NCBI GenBank assembly: GCA_029203165.1
Contig: CP119308.1
Location: 2,356,001-2,420,000 of the forward strand
Reading direction: 5' to 3'
DNA from: Candidatus Microbacterium colombiense
Lineage (GTDB): Bacteria > Actinomycetota > Actinomycetes > Actinomycetales > Microbacteriaceae
Length of the DNA: 64,000 nucleotides
Below the pieces are notes generated by a model. That model saw only the letters and a program-made list of their open reading frames with translations, did no database searches and was not told where the DNA came from. The position numbers were made by a program, and so were the translations under genes. Position 1 is the first letter of the stretch; the number at the start of each line of letters is the position of its first letter. Shown piece after piece: positions 58,650-64,000 of this stretch.

Positions 58650-58979
58650 TCAGATCGCGAAGCCGAGCGCGCGCATCATGTCGCGCCCGTCGTCCGTGAT
58701 CCGCTCAGGACCCCACGGCGGCATCCACACCCAGTTGATGCGGAACTGGTCGACGACGTTGTCCAGCGCCTGCGCGGTCTGGTCCTCGAGCACGTCGGTC
58801 AACGGGCATCCCGCGCTGGTCAGCGTCATGTGGATGACGAGAGCGTCGTTCTCGTCATCCCAGGCGAGATCGTAGATGAGGCCGAGGTCGACGACGTTGA
58901 TCCCGAGCTCGGGATCCATCACGTCCTTCAGAGCCTCGGTGACCTCGTCATACTTCTGGTCTGTGAGCGTCGCTGTCAT
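58650..58979 (-). CDS. sufT: SufT-like iron-sulfur assembly factor (MIP18 family)
   Basis: A 109-residue protein of the DUF59/MIP18 family, with VMDPELGINVVDLGLIYDLA and TLTSAGCPLTDVLEDQTAQA carrying the conserved Cys. Family members help maturation of iron-sulfur proteins. It lies 10 nt after sufC and 3 nt before the C-S lyase. Confidence 0.92.
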   Translation of the reverse strand: MTATLTDQKYDEVTEALKDVMDPELGINVVDLGLIYDLAWDDENDALVIHMTLTSAGCPLTDVLEDQTAQALDNVVDQFRINWVWMPPWGPERITDDGRDMMRALGFAI

Positions 58980-58988
58980 GCGGTCAGC

Positions 58989-59759
<771 letters not shown>

Positions 59760-60086
59760 TCAGACTTCCTTAATCACAGTCGGATCGATGAGCACGTCGT
59801 CACCGTCGATTTCGACGACGTAGACCGGAACGGGCTCATAAGCGGGGAGATTCTGGGGCTTGCCGGTGAGCAGGGAGAATGCGGAGCCATGCGCCCAGCA
59901 CTCGACCGTGTCGCCTTCCACGAAGCCCTCGGACAACGAGATGTCGCCATGGGTGCAGGTGTCGCCGATCGCGTGGATGACGCCGTCGCCGTCTTTGATG
60001 ACGGTGATCGGAACACCACCCGGGTCGACGCGCAGAGGTGTGTCCTGTTCGAGCTCGTCGACGCCGCAGACGCGTTCGGCGCTCAC
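59760..60086 (-). CDS. Rieske-type [2Fe-2S] ferredoxin in suf operon
   Basis: A 108-residue protein with Cys44-x-His46 (DTCTHGDISLSEG) and Cys63-x2-His66 (VECWAHGSAF), the Rieske cluster ligands, as in the small Rieske proteins found inside actinobacterial suf operons; their exact role is unknown, perhaps electron supply. GTG at 60086 overlaps the sufD stop (GTGA). Confidence 0.93.
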   Translation of the reverse strand: MSAERVCGVDELEQDTPLRVDPGGVPITVIKDGDGVIHAIGDTCTHGDISLSEGFVEGDTVECWAHGSAFSLLTGKPQNLPAYEPVPVYVVEIDGDDVLIDPTVIKEV

Positions 60087-61288
60087 GCACTCACCGCCGC
60101 GAGCTCGGTCTCGATCGCGGAGAGCAGCTCGGACTCCAGCGTGGGGATGCCGAGGCGCTGGACGATGTCGGTCAGGAAGCCGAGCACGACCAGGCGGCGT
60201 GCTTCCTCTTCGCTGATCCCACGGGCCTGCAGGTAGAACAGCTGCTCGTCGTCGAAGCGTCCGGTCGCACTCGCGTGGCCGGCTCCCTGGATGTCGCCGG
60301 TCTCGATCTCGAGGTTCGGGATGGAGTCGGCGCGAGCGCCCTCCGTGAGAACCAGGTTGCGGTTCGCCTCGTAGGAGTTCGTGCCGGTGGCGTTCGGCCC
60401 GATGAGCACGTCGCCGATCCACACGCTGTGCGCGCCTTCGCCCTGGAGCGCACCCTTGTAGAGCACGTCGCCCGTGGTGTGCGGCCCTTTGTGGTGCAGG
60501 TAGACCTGGCTCTCGAGGTGCTGGCCGGCATCCGCGTAGGACAGACCGTAGAGGTAGCCCTCGGATGCCGCGCCTGCGAGCTCGACGTTCGGGTTCACAC
60601 GCACGACGCCGCCGCCGAAGCTGACGACGAAGTGCTTGAGCACGGCGTCGGCATCGACACGGGCCTGGTGCGCCGAGGCGTGCACGGCCGCGTCGTCCCA
60701 CTGCTGCAGGCTGATGACGGTGAGCTTCGACCCGGCGCGAGCGATGATCTCGACGTTCTGCGCGTAGTGGGCGACGCCCGTGTGCTGCAGCACGACCGTC
60801 GCGACGCTGTGCTCGAGCGCCTCGATCACGATGTGCGCATCGGCCCGGCGCCCGGCGCCCTGCCCTTCGATCGAGAGGAAGACCGGCTCGGCCACCTCTT
60901 CCTCGCGCGGGATGCGGATGTGCAGGCCCTCACGAGCGCCCTGCCATGCGACGGCGGCCGTGATGTCCTCGCCGAGGAAGACCTCGCCACGGGGAGCGGT
61001 GCCCGGCGCGAGCGGAGCCTGCCGGTACTGCTCACCCGAGCGGAACTCGTAGGTGACACCGTCGTTCGGCTCGGCGACCTCGAACAGCGCGCCCAGCTGG
61101 GCCACGGGCGTGTGCTTCCAGTTGACCTCACGGCCGGTGGGAGCACCGAAGTCGGCGGGCTCGAAGGAGTGCGGGCGCTCGGACCGGGTCTGCACGGGCA
61201 CGAAGCCGGCGTCTGCCACCTGGGCCGCCGGGTCCACATGCGCGCTCGTGTAGTGCGACGCCGTCGGCGCCGTCGTCTGGGACGTCAT
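60083..61288 (-). CDS. sufD: Fe-S cluster assembly protein SufD
   Basis: SufD forms the SufBC2D scaffold with SufB. The 401-residue protein contains VYLHHKGPHTTGDVLYKGAL, the conserved His region, and ASATGRFDDEQLFYLQARGI. It lies 2 nt after sufB. Length and pattern fit SufD. Confidence 0.95.
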   Translation of the reverse strand: MTSQTTAPTASHYTSAHVDPAAQVADAGFVPVQTRSERPHSFEPADFGAPTGREVNWKHTPVAQLGALFEVAEPNDGVTYEFRSGEQYRQAPLAPGTAPRGEVFLGEDITAAVAWQGAREGLHIRIPREEEVAEPVFLSIEGQGAGRRADAHIVIEALEHSVATVVLQHTGVAHYAQNVEIIARAGSKLTVISLQQWDDAAVHASAHQARVDADAVLKHFVVSFGGGVVRVNPNVELAGAASEGYLYGLSYADAGQHLESQVYLHHKGPHTTGDVLYKGALQGEGAHSVWIGDVLIGPNATGTNSYEANRNLVLTEGARADSIPNLEIETGDIQGAGHASATGRFDDEQLFYLQARGISEEEARRLVVLGFLTDIVQRLGIPTLESELLSAIETELAAVSA

Positions 61289-61289
61289 C

Positions 61290-62708
61290 TCAGCCGACCG
61301 ATCCTTCCATGCCCATTTCGATGAGCTTGTTCAACTCCATGGCGTACTCCATCGGCAGCTCGCGTGCGATCGGCTCGATGAAGCCGCGCACGATCATCGC
61401 CATCGCCTCGTCCTCGGGCATACCGCGCGACTGCAGGTAGAAGAGCTGCTCCTCGCTGACCTTCGAGACCGTGGCCTCGTGGCCCAGCTGCACGTCGTCG
61501 ACGCGGATGTCGATCGCCGGATACGTGTCGGAGCGCGACTTGGTGTCGACCAGGAGCGCGTCGCAGCGCACCGTGTTGGCCGAGTGATGTGCACCGGCGT
61601 CGACACGGACCTCGCCGCGGTAACCCGCGCGTCCGCCGCCGCGGGCGATCGACTTCGAGACGATCGACGACTGCGTGTACGGCGCCATGTGGATCATCTT
61701 CGCGCCGGCATCCTGATGCTGACCGGGACCGGCGAATGCGACGGAGAGCGTCTCGCCCTTGGCGTGCTCACCCATCAGGTAGATCGACGGGTACTTCATC
61801 GTCACCTTGGAGCCGATGTTGCCGTCGACCCATTCCATGGTCGCGCCCTCGTGGGCGACGGCGCGCTTGGTGACGAGGTTGTAGACGTTGTTCGACCAGT
61901 TCTGGATCGTCGTGTAGCGCACGCGGGCGTTCTTCTTCACGATGATCTCGACCACGGCGGAGTGCAGGGAGTCCGACTTGTAGATCGGGGCCGTGCAGCC
62001 CTCGATGTAGTGGACGTAGCTGTCCTCATCGGCGATGATCAGGGTCCGCTCGAACTGGCCCATGTTCTCGGTGTTGATGCGGAAGTACGCCTGCAGGGGG
62101 ATCTCGACGTGCACGCCCTTGGGGACGTAGACGAACGATCCACCCGACCAGACGGCCGTGTTCAGCGCGGCGAACTTGTTGTCGCCCGCGGGGATCACGG
62201 TGCCGAAGTACTCCTGGAAGATCTCGGGGTGCTCGCGGAGAGCCGTGTCGGTGTCCATGAAGATGACACCCTGCTCCTCCAGATCCTCACGGATCTGGTG
62301 GTAGACGACCTCGGACTCGTACTGAGCCGCGACACCGGCCACGAGGCGCTGACGCTCCGCCTCGGGGATGCCGAGACGCTCGTAGGTCTCGCGGATCTCG
62401 GCGGGAAGGTCTTCCCACGACTGCGCCTGCTTCTCGGTGGAGCGCACGAAGTACTTGATGTTGTCGAAGTCGATCTCGCTGAGATCGGCACCCCACGTGG
62501 GCATCGGTTTGCGGCCGAAGAGCTGGTAGCCCTTGAGGCGGGTCTTCAGCATCCATTCGGGTTCGTTCTTGAGCGCAGAGATCCCGCGGACCACCTCTTC
62601 GGAGATCCCGCGTTTCGCGATGGCGCCCGCAGCATCGGCATCATGCCACCCGAACTCGTACACCCCCAGGCCGTCAAGCTCTGGGCGGTCGATCAGCACA
62701 TCCGACAT
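61290..62708 (-). CDS. sufB: Fe-S cluster assembly protein SufB
   Basis: SufB is the main scaffold for iron-sulfur clusters. The 472-residue protein starts MSDVLIDRPELDGLGVYEFG, with EGCTAPIYKSDSLHSAVVEI (the cluster-related Cys region) and SVAFAGPGQHQDAGAKMIHM. The ATG at 62708 has AAGGAGAG upstream; longer readings are not supported. It is first of the operon sufB-sufD-Rieske-sufC-sufT; sufS and sufU are absent here. Confidence 0.96.
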   Translation of the reverse strand: MSDVLIDRPELDGLGVYEFGWHDADAAGAIAKRGISEEVVRGISALKNEPEWMLKTRLKGYQLFGRKPMPTWGADLSEIDFDNIKYFVRSTEKQAQSWEDLPAEIRETYERLGIPEAERQRLVAGVAAQYESEVVYHQIREDLEEQGVIFMDTDTALREHPEIFQEYFGTVIPAGDNKFAALNTAVWSGGSFVYVPKGVHVEIPLQAYFRINTENMGQFERTLIIADEDSYVHYIEGCTAPIYKSDSLHSAVVEIIVKKNARVRYTTIQNWSNNVYNLVTKRAVAHEGATMEWVDGNIGSKVTMKYPSIYLMGEHAKGETLSVAFAGPGQHQDAGAKMIHMAPYTQSSIVSKSIARGGGRAGYRGEVRVDAGAHHSANTVRCDALLVDTKSRSDTYPAIDIRVDDVQLGHEATVSKVSEEQLFYLQSRGMPEDEAMAMIVRGFIEPIARELPMEYAMELNKLIEMGMEGSVG

Positions 62709-62943
62709 CACACTCTCCTTATTGGGCCTCAACGGTGTCATCCGCCCCGACACACCTGATCCCCCGTCGAGTCTGCGGGGAGCGGGTGCCGCTGGTGGGG
62801 CCCTCATCACCGGCGCATCCATCGCGCCTAAACTGTTGACGATGCTTCAGCGCGGTCAGCGCTCATCACAACAATCCGATTCTACAGGTTCTGCCTGGTG
62901 ACCGGGCCGTGCTCGGCATGTCACCCCGCGGTCCGGAGGACTA
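62709..62943. promoter_or_regulatory. Divergent promoter region sufB / ctaA
   Basis: The 235-nt gap has TAGAAT on the minus strand (around 62878-62883) as a possible -10 for sufB with a long leader, and TTGACG (around 62834) on the plus strand as a possible -35 for ctaA. AGCGC-N5-GCGCT is a 5-5-5 inverted repeat near 62850. No known operator such as the SufR site is recognised. Confidence 0.4.
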
Positions 62944-64000
62944 ATGCCCGAGACGACGATCTCCGCTTCCCCGAACGCCAGGGGCCTCGACGCGACGGCG
63001 TCGCGTCCTCCCCTGTGGGGACGCGCGCTGCGCATCCTCGCATGGCTGTCGTTCATCAGCGAGACGATCATCATCGGCACCGGAGGGGCTGTGCGCCTCA
63101 CCGGCTCCGGGCTCGGATGCTCGGACTGGCCGCTCTGCACCCCTGAGTCGTTGGTGCCGATCCTCGAGGTGCAGGGAATCCACGGCCTCATCGAGTTCGG
63201 CAACCGTCTGATGACGGGCGTGGTCGGCATCATCGCGCTCGCCGTCGTGCTCCTCGTGCTGCACACCATCAGCGGCAAGCGCGGGCTCGTGACATCGCTC
63301 TGGTTCGCCGCCGGCGGCATCGTCGCCGCCGGAGTGGCCTTCGCGATCGCCACTCCTCTGCACGTGCCGGCCTCGCCGATCGCGCTGGGTGTGCTGCTGA
63401 TCGCCGTCATCGCCGCTGCCGTCAGATCCGTCCGCACGACGCCTGCACGCCGCGACCTGGTGCTCCTCGCCTGGATCACCCTGATCGGCGTGGTGGCACA
63501 GGCCCTGGTCGGCGGCATCACCGTGCTGACCGGCCTCAACCCGCTGATCGTCGGCTTCCACTACACGTCTTCGCTGCTGCTGGTGTGCGTCACGGCCGCG
63601 TTCCTGGTTCGGATGTACGAACCAGCCGGCGCGCGCGAACGGGCGGTGCCGCTCTGGTTCGTCATCCTCTCCCACGTCACCGGCCTGGCTCTGGCCGTGA
63701 CGATCCTCTTCGGCGTGCTCACCACGGGTTCGGGCCCGCACTCGGGCGACGCCGATGTGGAGCGTCACGGCTTCGACGCCACCGTGCTCGCCCACGTGCA
63801 CTCCTGGCCCGGGTACATCCTGGCCGGGCTCGTCCTGGCTCTCACGATCTCCGCCTGGGTACTGCGCCTGCGTCCGCGTCGCTGGCTGCTCGTGCTCGTG
63901 TTCGCGATCGTGGTGCAGGTCGGCGTCGGTGTCTGGCAGGCCCGGGAGGGCCTCCCTCCGCTGCTGGTCGGAATTCACATGGTGCTCGCCTCGTTGTCCG
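62944..64000 (+). CDS. ctaA: Haem A synthase CtaA/COX15 (3' end outside window)
   Basis: CtaA converts haem O to haem A for cytochrome c oxidase. The visible 352 residues have about eight membrane helices and the family signatures GGAVRLTGSGLGCSDWPLCT, IHGLIEFGNRLMTGVVGIIA and VLAHVHSWPGYILAGLVLAL, with paired histidines. ATG 62944 follows GGAGG. The C-terminal end lies beyond the right edge. Confidence 0.94.
   Translation, partial: MPETTISASPNARGLDATASRPPLWGRALRILAWLSFISETIIIGTGGAVRLTGSGLGCSDWPLCTPESLVPILEVQGIHGLIEFGNRLMTGVVGIIALAVVLLVLHTISGKRGLVTSLWFAAGGIVAAGVAFAIATPLHVPASPIALGVLLIAVIAAAVRSVRTTPARRDLVLLAWITLIGVVAQALVGGITVLTGLNPLIVGFHYTSSLLLVCVTAAFLVRMYEPAGARERAVPLWFVILSHVTGLALAVTILFGVLTTGSGPHSGDADVERHGFDATVLAHVHSWPGYILAGLVLALTISAWVLRLRPRRWLLVLVFAIVVQVGVGVWQAREGLPPLLVGIHMVLASLS

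Overview
The window is high-GC DNA from an actinobacterium, most likely Microbacterium or a close relative in the Microbacteriaceae. The evidence is the base composition, many GTG starts, Actinobacteria-restricted families (DUF3145, DUF3099, a MocR/YczE pair, a BioQ-type regulator), the order aceE-pucR-like-fabD-fabH-acpP-fabF, and many genes whose -10 hexamer lies 6-7 nt before the start codon. The genus is inference; no rRNA is present.

Region 1 (1-20049, minus strand) is a flagellar gene block. In order of transcription it reads: FliA/WhiG-type sigma factor, fliC, fliD, fliS, a FliT-like gene, flgB, flgC, fliE, fliF, fliG, fliH, fliI, fliJ, fliK-like, flgD, flgE, flbD, motA, motB, fliM, fliN, fliO, fliP, fliQ, fliR and a partial flhB. 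Most genes overlap by 1-4 nt. Four matching promoter-like sequences (GTTAC, 13-14 nt, then GTCGCGATAG or GTCGCGAATG) lie before fliC, flgB, flbD and fliP and fit a set read by the cluster's sigma factor. The fliP and flgB leaders are related to each other over about 104 nt, up to and including a GTG start. The fliC leader carries two ACGGA motifs, one in a hairpin loop and one over the Shine-Dalgarno sequence, as in CsrA control of flagellin. flhA, flgK, flgL, csrA and fliW are not in the window.

Region 2 (20195-23704) has a small membrane protein, the Na+/H+ antiporter nhaA behind a structured leader, and two exported proteins with similar Tat-like signal peptides. A tRNA-Val gene follows; 37 nt of its 3' half is repeated about 1.1 kb away, which looks like the two ends of a small or decayed integrated element.

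Region 3 (23859-31553) is central carbon and lipid metabolism: pyruvate dehydrogenase E1 (aceE), a PucR-type regulator and the fatty-acid synthesis genes fabD-fabH-acpP-fabF, closed by a 36-bp perfect palindrome and a 13-bp triple repeat.

Region 4 (31565-47769) is mixed. It holds a divergent yczE/mocR pair with a shared operator, DUF3145, a 2-oxoglutarate/Fe(II) oxygenase-like protein behind an iron box, a lone DUF262/DUF1524 (GmrSD-like) nuclease, an S33 peptidase, rpmE2, an ABC ATPase, divergent glycogen genes glgA/glgC, serB, a hydrolase, fabG, small membrane proteins, a SURF1 protein and pdxH.

Region 5 (47801-64000) starts with an ABC-F gene broken by about sixteen single-base indels. 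It continues with a DedA protein, a two-component system, an acyltransferase, the biotin ECF transporter (bioY-bioM-bioN) divergent from a TetR regulator (bioQ) across two matching operators, an MFS exporter, a C-S lyase, a suf iron-sulfur operon (sufB-sufD-Rieske-sufC-sufT, without sufS/sufU) and the start of ctaA for haem A synthesis.
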